Shown in pieces: positions 1-8,598 of a DNA stretch of 16,119 nucleotides. Location: NCBI GenBank assembly GCA_028822945.1, contig JAPKCN010000017.1, forward strand, positions 1 to 16,119, read 5' to 3'. Numbering within the stretch: the first letter of the stretch is position 1; each line of letters starts with the position of its first letter. The notes beneath the pieces were generated by a model, which was given only the letters and a program-made list of their open reading frames with translations, did not search any database and was not told the origin of the DNA. Position numbers and translations under genes: made by a program. This DNA is from Porticoccaceae bacterium. GTDB lineage: Bacteria; Pseudomonadota; Gammaproteobacteria; Pseudomonadales; Porticoccaceae.

Positions 1-1694
1 CCGACAACAGTTACGTGCGTGCGCAAATACAGTTTGATATCAGCGATGATATGGATCTCAACCTGACCTACGGCAGCTGGAGCGATACTGCAAACGGCGC
101 GGGTGACTTTGGGCACAAAGTGCTCGGGGTACCGGTCAACCCGGCTACACGTGCAACTAACGGCTTTACTGGTATCCTCGACGATCGTGCTGGGACGCGC
201 GATGGTTGGCAGGGTGGAAAATCCAAAAACGGCAAGTTCCCGGTTGATCCAAGTGCCGGCGTAACTGACAACCTGCGCACGGTCACTAATGATTATCGAC
301 CGAACCGCGATCTGGAGGAGGACTCAATTACCTTGAGCTTTAACTGGAGCCTCGGCTTTGCAGATTTAAAGGTTAATGCGGGCAGCTACGACTACGAGGG
401 TTACAATATCCTGGATGGCGATTTTTCTGTTGCTGGAACCTACGATCCGGTCGGCGAAGACACAACGGGGGGTTGGGCTTCAGGTGAGATCAGAACGTCT
501 GATTCTACCCAAGTTGATATCAATTTAAGTTCGACTGGCGACAGCCAGTTGCGCTGGACTGTTGGATACTTTAACTTCAGTGAAGATGCCAGTTACAAGT
601 GGATCTTCGGCGACACTACCGCAGCCGCACCGCAGTCGGTAGCGTGGGCATCATGGTTGCACGGCACCGAGTCTACCGCTGATTCATCGGCATTCTATGG
701 CCAGGCAGAGTACGACATCACTGAGGACGTAACCCTAACCGCAGGTGCTCGCTACAGCGATGATGAGCGCACGTCACAAGGTCTAGTCGTCGATAAATCG
801 ACTCTGGCCGGAACAGCGCGCCCTGGACACTTGTCTAGCAGCGCCGAGAAAAAAACCGGCGACGATACGCACTCCGACTACCGCTTAGCACTGCAGTACA
901 ATGTATCGGAAGACATTATGGTCTTTGCATCCGCCAGCACCGGCTATATCTCTGGTGCTGTGCAGCAGGGCACCGGCGACTTGCTCGACTCGAGTGAGAA
1001 CGACGCCCTCGAAGTTGGCGTAAAAAGTACTCTGATGGACGGCAGTATGCAACTCAATGCAACCTACTTCGACAGCAGTTACGACGGGCTGACCACCAGC
1101 CAGTTATATATTGTTCCGGGCACCGACCTGTTTGGATCTCGCACTGTACCGGGTGGCGGCATGGATTCGTCAGGTCTTGAGATCGAGATGGTATGGCAGG
1201 CTAGCGACAAACTCCGCGTCACGTCGGCGATTACCTTTGATAATTCTGAGTTTACTGCGTTTACAAAAGCCTATAAGTATACTGAGACCAATGGCAACAG
1301 CCGAATTACGGTACTTGATGGCGGCGGTAAATCTATGGATATGTCGGGACTCGATACGCCATTTTCGCCAGATGTAAGCGGCAATTTAGCAGTCACGTAT
1401 CAAATAGATATGGGTTCCAATGGAACAATCGTACCCGGCATCTTCATGTACTATTCTGATTCGTACAACACTGAAACGATCCAGTATTTCTGGTCGGAGC
1501 AGAGTAGCTTTACTACCGTTGACCTGAGTGCTACTTGGTATTCCGCCAGCGATTCATACTCCATACAGGCGTACATTAACAATGCCACGGACAAAGATTA
1601 CCTGACCGGTAGTGATACCTTTAGCAACGAGCGCGCTGTGGTGCAATTTAACGATCCACGCACCTGGGGTATACGGGCTTCATTTAACTTTTAA
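1..1694 (+). CDS. TonB-dependent outer-membrane receptor, C-terminal part (5' end cut off by the window edge)
   Basis: The frame is open from the left edge (first full codon at 3), and about 564 residues are visible before TAA at 1692-1694. The true start lies outside the window; a GTG at 15 is only an internal valine. The protein is a run of alternating polar/hydrophobic, Asp-, Ser- and aromatic-rich strands typical of the 22-strand beta-barrel, including a strand of the form LTAGARYSDDE and a terminal FNF, the C-terminal phenylalanine needed for outer-membrane assembly. No plug domain or TonB box is visible, as expected for a truncated 5' end; full-length members are usually 700-900 residues. 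Family role: TonB/ExbB/ExbD-energised uptake of large or scarce solutes such as siderophores, cobalamin and glycans. The substrate cannot be told. A strong intrinsic terminator follows 43 bp after the stop, so this is the last gene of its transcript. Confidence in the family is high. Confidence 0.93.
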   Translation, partial: DNSYVRAQIQFDISDDMDLNLTYGSWSDTANGAGDFGHKVLGVPVNPATRATNGFTGILDDRAGTRDGWQGGKSKNGKFPVDPSAGVTDNLRTVTNDYRPNRDLEEDSITLSFNWSLGFADLKVNAGSYDYEGYNILDGDFSVAGTYDPVGEDTTGGWASGEIRTSDSTQVDINLSSTGDSQLRWTVGYFNFSEDASYKWIFGDTTAAAPQSVAWASWLHGTESTADSSAFYGQAEYDITEDVTLTAGARYSDDERTSQGLVVDKSTLAGTARPGHLSSSAEKKTGDDTHSDYRLALQYNVSEDIMVFASASTGYISGAVQQGTGDLLDSSENDALEVGVKSTLMDGSMQLNATYFDSSYDGLTTSQLYIVPGTDLFGSRTVPGGGMDSSGLEIEMVWQASDKLRVTSAITFDNSEFTAFTKAYKYTETNGNSRITVLDGGGKSMDMSGLDTPFSPDVSGNLAVTYQIDMGSNGTIVPGIFMYYSDSYNTETIQYFWSEQSSFTTVDLSATWYSASDSYSIQAYINNATDKDYLTGSDTFSNERAVVQFNDPRTWGIRASFNF

Positions 1695-1737
1695 TTGTCA
1701 AAACTTACTGTTTGAAAGTAAAAAAAGGCAGTATTAT

Positions 1738-1763
1738 AAGCCCCGCACTGGCGGGGCTTTTTT
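1738..1763 (+). terminator. Rho-independent terminator after the TonB-dependent receptor
   Basis: A perfect 9-bp stem, AAGCCCCGC at 1738-1746 and GCGGGGCTT at 1751-1759, encloses the tetraloop ACTG. The T run continues to 1763 (six T in all, two of them in the stem). It lies 43 bp past the receptor stop and 20 bp before the ATG chosen for the sulfotransferase. That gene is therefore either read from its own start signal in this narrow gap or by read-through. Confidence 0.93.
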
Positions 1764-1783
1764 ATGCCTATCTGGAAAATACC

Positions 1784-3643
1784 ATGCTGACACCTGACAC
1801 CCTACTGAGCCTTGCCATTGCCGATTATCGCGCGGGTGCGTTGGCCGCTGGCGAAGTAAAATTTAGAGCATTTTTACGCCATCGGCCAACGCATGTGATG
1901 GCGCTAAATATACTCGCAATAATGTGTCTTCGCAGCGAGCGCTTTGACGAGTCTATAGCGTTGATAGAAACAGCTCTCAAGAGCAAACCCGAGGACCATC
2001 AGGCGCTTGCCAACCTCGCCTTGGCAAAACATAAAATCGGCGATCTAAAGGGGGCCATAAGGCACCTCGAGAAATCGCTGTCGATTGTGCCAAAAAACAT
2101 CAATGCACTGAACAGCCTCGGCAGTCTACATCGCGACACCGGCGCAATTAATCAGGCGCAGCGATGTTACCGAGGAGCTTTGGCTATCGACCCCGAGCAC
2201 GTCGATAGCCTATTAAATAGCGCAATAGTCGAACGCGCTCAGGGCAACTTTAATGACGCTTTACAACATGCCTTAAAAGCCGTTCAAATCGCCCCCGAGC
2301 GCGCCGAGGTCAGCTACCAAGTAGCGAGCAGTTATACGGCTATCGCGGATTATCCAAAGGCCATTGAGTGGTATCAAAAATCCCTGCAAAAAAACTCGGC
2401 GCAGATCGACACCTGGATCGGTCTAATCGATGTTTTACGCGAAGCTGGTCGCGTTGAAGCGTGTCAGCAGACCATCGATGCGTTACGCAAGCGCATGCCT
2501 GCATGTCAACAGACGCACTTTGCACAGGGGTTACTAGACCAGCAGTGCGGCAATCCCTCTGGCGCGGCTGAGCAGTTTTCGCAGGCAATCGCCGCTCAGC
2601 CAACGTGGTCAAAAGCGCATTACTACCGATTGCAACTCAAGGGTCGCGTCAGCGTACCCAGCGAACTCGCGCAGATTGATGGGCTGCCGCACACTGGCCA
2701 TTTTGAATCGGACGTATACCGACATTTCGCCCTAGCCACCGCGCACCAGCAACGCGGAGATCGCGATATGGCATTTGAAGCATGGCTGGCTGGCAATGCA
2801 CTAAAAGCCCGACAAGGGAGTTTTGATGTTAGCTTGCGAAAAAACCTTTATCAAGCAGCAGCAGACCACACCAGGCAAGCACTCGATGCGACTGTCGAGA
2901 TGCCGGCGGCGGCTAACTGGCGACCGCTTTTTATTGTTGGTATGCCAAGATCCGGTACGACATTGGCTGGCCAGATTCTCTCGAGCCACTCCCAAATCAA
3001 TGGGCTAGGAGAAACCAGTGCGGTGCACAATATGACCTTGCGAGCAGTCGCCTCGACTGGCCGACCATACCCAGAAGCTATTGAAGCACTGACACAAGAC
3101 GACCTGCGCGCGTTTGCTGAGGCGTTATTAGCCGAGTATGAAACTGACCGTGCTCGGCTTTGTACACTCGACGTGACACCAACTAACTTTCAGCACCTTG
3201 GATTGCTTGCGCTGGCACTCCCGCACGCACGATTTATTCACTGCTGTCGTAATCCGATAGATACCTGCTTTTCGATCTTCAAACTACCGTTTCCCCAAGG
3301 CCAAGATTACGCCCATGATTTGCGATATCTCGGACAGCAATACCGCGCCTATTGGCAATTAATGCAGCAGTGGAAGGTCCTCTTCGGCGAGCGCATTTAT
3401 AGCTTGCATTACGAAAATATTGTCGTCGATAGCGAGGCACAAATCGGCCTTTTATGCGATTTTTTAGACCTACCATTTGAGTCAAGCATGTTGCAGTTTT
3501 ATACCGCCAAAAATTTGGTGCGAACACCCAGTGCCTCGCAAGTTCGCCAGCCGCTATACTCGAATTCAGTAGCCGCATGGCGACCGTATTCAGATCATCT
3601 AAAACCGCTCCTCGCGGCACTTGGCGACCTTGCAAAGACATGA
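1784..3643 (+). CDS. TPR-repeat sulfotransferase (PAPS-dependent)
   Basis: 619 residues. Residues about 3-275 form a chain of roughly eight 34-residue tetratricopeptide helix pairs, recognisable by phrases such as ALANLALAKHKIGDLKGAI and ALNSLGSLHRDTGAINQA. A linker of about 100 residues follows, then a sulfotransferase domain. The 5'-phosphosulfate-binding P-loop is GMPRSGTT at 386-393, preceded by the strand LFIV. The 3'-phosphate-binding motif is CRNPIDTCFS at 488-497, with R489 and S497. In this family (Sulfotransfer_3 type) sulfate is moved from PAPS to a hydroxyl, and the TPR part is presumed to hold a protein or carrier partner. No signal peptide is seen, so it is probably cytoplasmic. 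I start at ATG 1784, with GGA about eight bases upstream; the frame stays open to a TTG at 1712, but that would put the terminator hairpin inside the gene. The acceptor is unknown. Confidence 0.9.
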   Translation: MLTPDTLLSLAIADYRAGALAAGEVKFRAFLRHRPTHVMALNILAIMCLRSERFDESIALIETALKSKPEDHQALANLALAKHKIGDLKGAIRHLEKSLSIVPKNINALNSLGSLHRDTGAINQAQRCYRGALAIDPEHVDSLLNSAIVERAQGNFNDALQHALKAVQIAPERAEVSYQVASSYTAIADYPKAIEWYQKSLQKNSAQIDTWIGLIDVLREAGRVEACQQTIDALRKRMPACQQTHFAQGLLDQQCGNPSGAAEQFSQAIAAQPTWSKAHYYRLQLKGRVSVPSELAQIDGLPHTGHFESDVYRHFALATAHQQRGDRDMAFEAWLAGNALKARQGSFDVSLRKNLYQAAADHTRQALDATVEMPAAANWRPLFIVGMPRSGTTLAGQILSSHSQINGLGETSAVHNMTLRAVASTGRPYPEAIEALTQDDLRAFAEALLAEYETDRARLCTLDVTPTNFQHLGLLALALPHARFIHCCRNPIDTCFSIFKLPFPQGQDYAHDLRYLGQQYRAYWQLMQQWKVLFGERIYSLHYENIVVDSEAQIGLLCDFLDLPFESSMLQFYTAKNLVRTPSASQVRQPLYSNSVAAWRPYSDHLKPLLAALGDLAKT

Positions 3644-3973
3644 TCCGAGACCGCGGTTATTGGGCCGCCGTGAAGCAATTTTAGCCTATTTCTCGATTAC
3701 CTTAGCTACGTACCAGCCAATGCCCAAACTGGCGCTCTCCGCGTCACTACGACGGTTTTTTAGGCCGTCAAGTCACCCATTCGGGTCTGCCGATGGTATA
3801 TTCTAAACGTGTTGCCTTGTATTTGGCGAGCCACGTTATACCTAAACTTAGTCTTCAACGCATGGGCGCACTTTAGTTGATATCAGGCCGCAGTCGCGCC
3901 GTAAAAAACATAGCATATACATGCGTAAAAATACTGAATTTGTGCCTGTGAACGGCATTTTAGAGGCCCTTGA
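3644..3973. other. Intergenic region with no recognisable gene
   Basis: This 330-bp gap separates the sulfotransferase from the first hydrolase. I see no convincing reading frame on either strand. A weak inverted repeat, GACGG at 3751-3755 and CCGTC at 3765-3769, is T-rich in its loop but has no T tail, so I do not call it a terminator. The stretch 3790-3930 is AT-richer and probably carries the hydrolase promoter, but no pair of -35/-10 boxes stands out. An SD-like AGAGG lies at 3962-3966, seven bases before the hydrolase ATG. Confidence 0.5.
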
Positions 3974-4969
3974 ATGACGCTAAAAATGCTCTCCCTAATC
4001 GGCCTACTGGCAGCCGCCAGCAACGATCTTGGCGCACCCCCTAGCCACGCCAAGACCACGGTGCATATCCAGCGCTCCGCACCATCTAGCTCCGTTGCAG
4101 CGGGCTTTATCGGCCGCCAAAAAAACCCCTTGGCATACCCGCTGGCTGATTTGAAGCGCGAGGTTTTAGTCTTCAAAGTCGATGGTTTACGCCAGTACGC
4201 ACTGCTGCTCAAACCACGCGGCACACCCCCACGATCGGGCTGGCCAGTGGTATTATTTAACCACGGTTTTCATCCAACGCCACACGACAACGGCCGCCGC
4301 ACCGAAGATGGCATCAGCGACCGCCCAGGCGACTATTACCGGCAAATACCACAAACCATCGCGCGCGCTGGCTTTTTAGTTGTGACCCCAGACTACCGCG
4401 GTCACAACGACTCAGAGGGTAGCGAATTTACCCTGCGGGGCGATTCGCCAGCTTGGTATGCACGCGATGTGCAGGGTGCCTTTGCAATCGCCGGTACGCT
4501 CGACAACACCGATCTCAAAAACGTGTTCATGCTCGGCCACTCAATGGGCGCCGCGGTCACATTGCGCGCAGCCGCCGCGCTAGGCGACAGAATACGCGGA
4601 GCAAGCCTGTGGTCGGCAGCGCTCCCAAAGCCGGCCAACCCCTCAGCTACATCGGGATATTTATCTACGTACAACCAGCAGGATGGCCCAAATGCACAGC
4701 CAATTGACCTGTCTGCGCTGATCTGCGAACTTAATATCCACCATGCCAGTGGCGATCCAGTGACTGCGATTGCGACCTCGACAAACTTAGTCGAGCAATT
4801 ACAGCGCCGCCAAAAAGTAGTGACCCTGTTTACCTACGACAGTCCAGATCACCTGTTTACTGACGCCAACTTGGCCAGCGCGCTGGCCCGCGACATAGAG
4901 TTTTTCCGCCGCATTGTCAGTTTCGGTGAGCCGCCACAGCAAGACGCTAACGCACCTCTTCCCCACTAA
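3974..4969 (+). CDS. Exported alpha/beta hydrolase (dienelactone hydrolase / acyl-peptidase-like esterase)
   Basis: 331 residues starting at ATG 3974, with AGAGG seven bases upstream. Residues 1-26 look like a Sec signal peptide (K4, hydrophobic core, cleavage likely after SHA), so the enzyme is probably periplasmic or secreted. The alpha/beta-hydrolase core follows: strand and oxyanion loop VVLFNHGF, the phrase VTPDYRGHNDSEG, nucleophile elbow GHSMG with S190, likely acid D261 (in SGDPVT) and likely base H293 (in SPDHLF). Family members hydrolyse esters, lactones or peptides; no specificity can be assigned. It stands alone on the plus strand and its last 23 bp overlap the end of the convergent lipoprotein hydrolase, which has the same fold and the same order of motifs. 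The two may be distant paralogues acting on related substrates. Fold confidence is high, substrate unknown. Confidence 0.88.
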   Translation: MTLKMLSLIGLLAAASNDLGAPPSHAKTTVHIQRSAPSSSVAAGFIGRQKNPLAYPLADLKREVLVFKVDGLRQYALLLKPRGTPPRSGWPVVLFNHGFHPTPHDNGRRTEDGISDRPGDYYRQIPQTIARAGFLVVTPDYRGHNDSEGSEFTLRGDSPAWYARDVQGAFAIAGTLDNTDLKNVFMLGHSMGAAVTLRAAAALGDRIRGASLWSAALPKPANPSATSGYLSTYNQQDGPNAQPIDLSALICELNIHHASGDPVTAIATSTNLVEQLQRRQKVVTLFTYDSPDHLFTDANLASALARDIEFFRRIVSFGEPPQQDANAPLPH

Positions 4970-6488
4970 ACAGGGCAATGTCTCGGGCGAGCATAACGGC
5001 CCGACCATCGACCGTCCCAGCGGGCGAAAACCACCGCTGGGAACTCACCGATAAGCGATGATTAGTCCCCGGATAAACAAAGTCGCGCAACTTGCCGCCA
5101 GCGGCATTGACGCGTGTTGCCAGATCGGCATTCCATGCCGGCGGCGAGTAAAAATCTCTGTCGGAGTGATGCAGATTAATTGGCTCGGTCAAATACTGCT
5201 CGGCGTGATAGCCGCCAATTCGCTGAAGCTGACGCGCCAAGCCCGCTGCATGAATAACCTCGAGAGAACCCTGATCGTCGCGCGCCAAGCTATAAGTGAT
5301 ATCCGCTAGGTCGGCAATTCCGGCGCGGTAGCGCGTATACATATCGGTATAGGTTTTACGCAGTGATGCTTCGACCGTGGGCAATTTCCAACTATCTGCC
5401 TGCCAAGTCCAATCGGACGATGATGGGTTGACGATCCAGTCGCTTGGGTAGGCGAAAATAAAATCTGCATTGCGCCTGCCGTCCTCGGCGATCGCGCTGC
5501 CGTTCCAGCGACCATCACCGGCGGTAAAGGCCATCGCGGTATCTTGCATCGGTCCATAAAGAGCCGCCTGCTCTAGACGCGACGCGAAGCATCCAGCCCA
5601 GATCGATGCGGCATGTATAGGCGTGGCCAGAGTACTATTTTCGCCGGCGACTGCCAGCGCCGTAAGCGCCACATCGCCACCCTGAGAATAACCGGCGAGG
5701 TTGATGCGCGCAGGATCGAGGCGCAAAGCGAGCTGCGATTCACGCCCCCATGTCTGCCAGTCAACGCGTTCGAGAGAGTTCAGGCCGGCGACCAAATTGA
5801 GTACATCGATGGCATAAAAAATTGGTGATAGGTAACTGCGATTGTCCCAAGCGCGCAAAAATGTCAGTCCATCTGCGGCGCGCCCAGAGACCGTGCCATG
5901 GCCGCGAAGTCCCGGCGTCAGCACCACGAAGCCCGCGTCCACATAGGCCTCGATAATCGCCGCCGCCACAGACGCCTTATTGAGTTCAAAACCATACGTC
6001 GGTGCTGCTTGCTCGCCGACCCATCCATGCACGAATACCACCGATGGATAACCGCCGCTCGGCGGCTCTGTGGATGGCATATCAATCCTTAGGTAAACCG
6101 CCAAGCCGTCGGAGAGATAGCCGCCGAGATAGCGCTGATGCCCACCTATGGCACTTGCCGGCGCAAGAGAATGCTTTATGTAAATGTTTGTGGCATAGGA
6201 GCGCTGGCGCAGAGTTTCGATCGATAATGCCTCGAGCGAATCCAGCGTTGGCGACGACCAGCGCGCAAACGCCGGTTCGCTCGCCGCATGCTGCGTATCA
6301 ACAGCGGTCCATGTTCGCCCATGGCAGCCACCAAGTGATGCCAGCCCAGCCAGCCAAAAAGCCATAACCGCGAAGTGGCGTATCGCCGGCAGCAAAGCTA
6401 TCGATGTTATTCGACGGCAGCGCTCCTGCACGTCCTGCGGTAAGGTGCGTGTGTAAAGAGGCCTAACAAACATCGCAGAACCGCGCAT
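4947..6488 (-). CDS. Lipoprotein alpha/beta hydrolase (S9 / acetyl-xylan-esterase-like fold)
   Basis: 513 residues counted from ATG 6488. The start overlaps the stop of the upstream dehydrogenase in a TGATG arrangement, a sign of translational coupling; a GTG at 6491 and an ATG at 6473 are alternatives. A basic N-terminus (several Arg) and a hydrophobic stretch end in LGGC with C55, a plausible lipobox, predicting a lipid-anchored envelope protein. The hydrolase domain has HGW at 154-156 (oxyanion loop), VLTPGLRGHG, nucleophile elbow GYSQG with S268, acid D443 (in HHSDRD) and base H477 (in PGTNH). A long insertion of about 150 residues between nucleophile and acid probably forms a lid, explaining why it is longer than simple esterases (about 300). 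It is the third gene of the minus-strand operon. Such an enzyme could release the substrate of the pathway outside the cytoplasm; that is inference. Confidence 0.85.
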   Translation of the reverse strand: MRGSAMFVRPLYTRTLPQDVQERCRRITSIALLPAIRHFAVMAFWLAGLASLGGCHGRTWTAVDTQHAASEPAFARWSSPTLDSLEALSIETLRQRSYATNIYIKHSLAPASAIGGHQRYLGGYLSDGLAVYLRIDMPSTEPPSGGYPSVVFVHGWVGEQAAPTYGFELNKASVAAAIIEAYVDAGFVVLTPGLRGHGTVSGRAADGLTFLRAWDNRSYLSPIFYAIDVLNLVAGLNSLERVDWQTWGRESQLALRLDPARINLAGYSQGGDVALTALAVAGENSTLATPIHAASIWAGCFASRLEQAALYGPMQDTAMAFTAGDGRWNGSAIAEDGRRNADFIFAYPSDWIVNPSSSDWTWQADSWKLPTVEASLRKTYTDMYTRYRAGIADLADITYSLARDDQGSLEVIHAAGLARQLQRIGGYHAEQYLTEPINLHHSDRDFYSPPAWNADLATRVNAAGGKLRDFVYPGTNHRLSVSSQRWFSPAGTVDGRAVMLARDIALFSGEEVR

Positions 6489-7237
6489 CACATCAGTGGA
6501 CGGCCGCCATCAACCGGAATAATACAGCCGGTATTAAAGCGCAGAGTGGTCGACAGAGCGATCGCGGCAGCCGCGACATCGGCGCCACTGGCTATCCGCC
6601 CGAGAGGCGTTTTGTCGACTTGCTGTTGCATATAGGCTGGATCCGCGCGACTGGCATATTCGCCAGCTACCCAGCCGGGGGCAATGCTGACCACGCGAAT
6701 CTTAGGTGCCAACGCGCGACCTAGCGATTTGGTCATAGAGTCGATTGCGGCTTTCGAGGCACAGTAAGCGATACTGCTACCGACCGCCGTGGTGCCAGCT
6801 ATCGACGAAATATTAATGACCAATCCATCGCCACTAGCGGCCAGAAGGGCTCGAAAAGCTCGCACACAAGCGAACGAGCCGCGAAAATTAGTCGCGAATA
6901 TTTTATCGATATCGGCGTCTTCGAGGGCGTCGAGATCGACGTGGGGCACGACTTTCGTGACCCCGGCGTTGTTCACCAAGATGTCCAAACGCCCGATGTC
7001 TAACCTGATCTCGGCGGCCAGCGACTCAAGTGCAACGCTATCCAAAACAGGCATATATTTGGCTACATGCCCGCCACCCGGCATCGCCGCACAGAGCGCA
7101 CTAGCGCTCTCTAACGAGCTGTTATAACCGGCGATTACGGTTGCGCCAGCGTTCGCATAAGCCGCAGAGATCGCCGCGCCAATACCGCCCGCAGCACCAC
7201 TTATCAAAACCACTTTTCCCGCTAGTTGATCTGTCAC
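6488..7237 (-). CDS. Short-chain dehydrogenase/reductase (classical SDR)
   Basis: 249 residues, the usual length of a classical SDR. The start is GTG at 7237, 15 bp after the stop of the HDH-family gene, with a GGGG tract about seven bases upstream. The Rossmann motif SGAAGGIG is at 13-20, NNAG at 89-92, and the catalytic set S145, Y158 and K162 is present (YCASK). The C-terminus has the usual GCIIPVDGG. The end of the second beta strand reads AGYNSS without an acidic residue, which in the family tends to go with NADP(H), although NAD(H) cannot be excluded. It overlaps the following hydrolase start by one base. Being second in an operon with an HDH-like dehydrogenase, it probably oxidises or reduces a secondary alcohol in the same pathway. 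The general FabG-like style does not by itself imply a fatty-acid role, and no fab genes are nearby. Confidence 0.92.
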   Translation of the reverse strand: MTDQLAGKVVLISGAAGGIGAAISAAYANAGATVIAGYNSSLESASALCAAMPGGGHVAKYMPVLDSVALESLAAEIRLDIGRLDILVNNAGVTKVVPHVDLDALEDADIDKIFATNFRGSFACVRAFRALLAASGDGLVINISSIAGTTAVGSSIAYCASKAAIDSMTKSLGRALAPKIRVVSIAPGWVAGEYASRADPAYMQQQVDKTPLGRIASGADVAAAAIALSTTLRFNTGCIIPVDGGRPLM

Positions 7238-7252
7238 TCGCGTACCCCGGTG

Positions 7253-8536
7253 TTATTGCTTGTTGCCGTAGCGCGTCACCCGCAAATCTGCCTGCGCCTT
7301 GTGCGCGGCAAAGCCCTCGAGGTCGCAAAGTCGCGAGCAGTACTCGCCGATCTCTACTGTAGCTTCGGCCGTCACCCGCTGATAGGTGCAGGTTTTGATA
7401 AACTTTCCGACCCATAAACCACCGGTGTAGCGCGCGGCCTTGTTAGTTGGCAGAGTATGGTTGGTTCCGATGACCTTGTCACCATAGGCGACGTTAGTTT
7501 CTGGGCCGAGGAATAACGCTCCGTAGTTGGTCATATTATCTAAAAAATAATCGGGGTCGCGGGTCATCACCTGAACGTGCTCGAATGCCAGATCATCGGC
7601 TACCTTGACCATCTCGGCGTAGCTATCACATACGATTACCTGACCGTAATCGCGCCACGCTCGGCCGGCGATATCCGCAGTGTCCAAGGTCTCTAGTTGC
7701 CGATCGACCTCGCGCATTGTGTCGCGCGCTAGTTGCTCGCTATTAGTCAGCAGGATCGCTGGCGAGTTCGGGCCGTGCTCGGCCTGACCCAACAAATCAG
7801 TCGCTGCCATTTCGGCGTCGCAGGCAATGTCGTCGGCAATAATGAGTGTCTCGGTCGGGCCCGCGAGTAAATCAATACCGACGCGTCCAAACAGCTGCCG
7901 CTTGGCCTCGGCGACAAACGCATTGCCAGGACCGACAATCACATCAACCGCGTCGATCGTTTCCGTCCCAAGCGCCATGGCACCCACGGCTTGCACGCCG
8001 CCAAAGCAATAAATCTCGTCGGCACCCGCCATCGCCATAGTGGCGATAATCGCCGGCATGGGTTTACCGTTGAACGGCGGTGCGCAGGCAATCACGCGTT
8101 TGACACCGGCCACCTTGGCTGTGGCAACACTCATGTGAGCAGACGCTACCAGCGGGTATTTGCCACCGGGGATATAGCAGCCGACGCTGTTGACTGGGAT
8201 ATGCTTGTGGCCTAAGACCACCCCCGGACGGGTTTCGACTTCGACATTTTTCATTGAATCGAGTTGAATCCGCGCGAAATTTATGACCTGCTCTTGTGCA
8301 AATTTGATATCGTTGAGGGTCGCCTCGGGTAGAATGTCGATACATGCTTGAATCTCGCCGTCCGACAAGCGAAAACTCATCGGTGACCAATCGTCAAATT
8401 TTTCCGATAGCTCGCGCACATGATCATCGCCGCGCTCGGTGATCCCCTGCAGGATGCCCTCCACCACCTCTCTAACCCGATAGCTTGTCTCGAGCGCCTG
8501 TTCTTCCGACATGCCCTCTTTTAATTTAATTGCCAT
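7253..8536 (-). CDS. Histidinol-dehydrogenase-family enzyme, HpsN (sulfopropanediol dehydrogenase)-like
   Basis: 427 residues from ATG 8536, with GGAG (plus positions 8546-8549) nine bases upstream. It belongs to the HisD family of zinc- and NAD-dependent dehydrogenases that oxidise a primary alcohol through an aldehyde to a carboxylate. Visible signatures are VGPGNAFVAEAKRQLFG, IDLLAGPTE, zinc ligands inferred by comparison with E. coli HisD at Q251, H254, D353 and H412, and the catalytic pair E319-H320. The stretch GDKVIGTNHTLPTNKAARY (352-370), followed by TGGLWVGK, is what I recall from the HpsN-type paralogue group rather than true HisD, which has GDYASG at that point. No other histidine biosynthesis gene is in the window, and the neighbours (SDR, hydrolase, symporter, lactonase-like protein) are catabolic, so a role in histidine synthesis is unlikely. 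It is the first gene of the minus-strand operon. The natural substrate is not established; an automatic label of hisD would be misleading. Confidence 0.88.
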   Translation of the reverse strand: MAIKLKEGMSEEQALETSYRVREVVEGILQGITERGDDHVRELSEKFDDWSPMSFRLSDGEIQACIDILPEATLNDIKFAQEQVINFARIQLDSMKNVEVETRPGVVLGHKHIPVNSVGCYIPGGKYPLVASAHMSVATAKVAGVKRVIACAPPFNGKPMPAIIATMAMAGADEIYCFGGVQAVGAMALGTETIDAVDVIVGPGNAFVAEAKRQLFGRVGIDLLAGPTETLIIADDIACDAEMAATDLLGQAEHGPNSPAILLTNSEQLARDTMREVDRQLETLDTADIAGRAWRDYGQVIVCDSYAEMVKVADDLAFEHVQVMTRDPDYFLDNMTNYGALFLGPETNVAYGDKVIGTNHTLPTNKAARYTGGLWVGKFIKTCTYQRVTAEATVEIGEYCSRLCDLEGFAAHKAQADLRVTRYGNKQ

Positions 8537-8559
8537 CTATGTATTCTCCGCGTGAGTTT

Positions 8560-8584
8560 GTTATCTGAGTTAAGAGTTACCTGA
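8560..8584 (+). repeat. Direct repeat GTTATCTGA / GTTACCTGA in the HDH leader
   Basis: GTTATCTGA at 8560-8568 and GTTACCTGA at 8576-8584 differ at one base and start 16 bp apart. They lie just downstream of the predicted transcription start of the leftward operon. A related sequence, GAGTTATCTG at 9317-9326, overlaps the palindrome at the rightward promoter, so the two promoters may share a regulator. Confidence 0.4.
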
Positions 8585-8598
8585 TATCTAATCTAGGC

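Noticed and set aside
1712..1783. N-terminal extension of the sulfotransferase to TTG 1712
   Set aside because: It would translate through the terminator hairpin and adds sequence unlike the family; ATG 1784 has a GGA element in front and begins directly at the first TPR helix.
3279..3641. Antisense open frame of 120 codons opposite the sulfotransferase
   Set aside because: It lies wholly inside a well-supported gene; Arg-rich composition is typical of a reverse-frame shadow.
6002..6367. Antisense open frame of 121 codons opposite the lipoprotein hydrolase
   Set aside because: Rich in Arg, His and Pro, no domain, and fully covered by the supported hydrolase on the other strand.
7253..8536. 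Histidine biosynthesis operon
   Set aside because: No hisG, hisC or hisB is adjacent, the downstream genes are an SDR and a lipoprotein hydrolase, and the diagnostic segment is HpsN-like.
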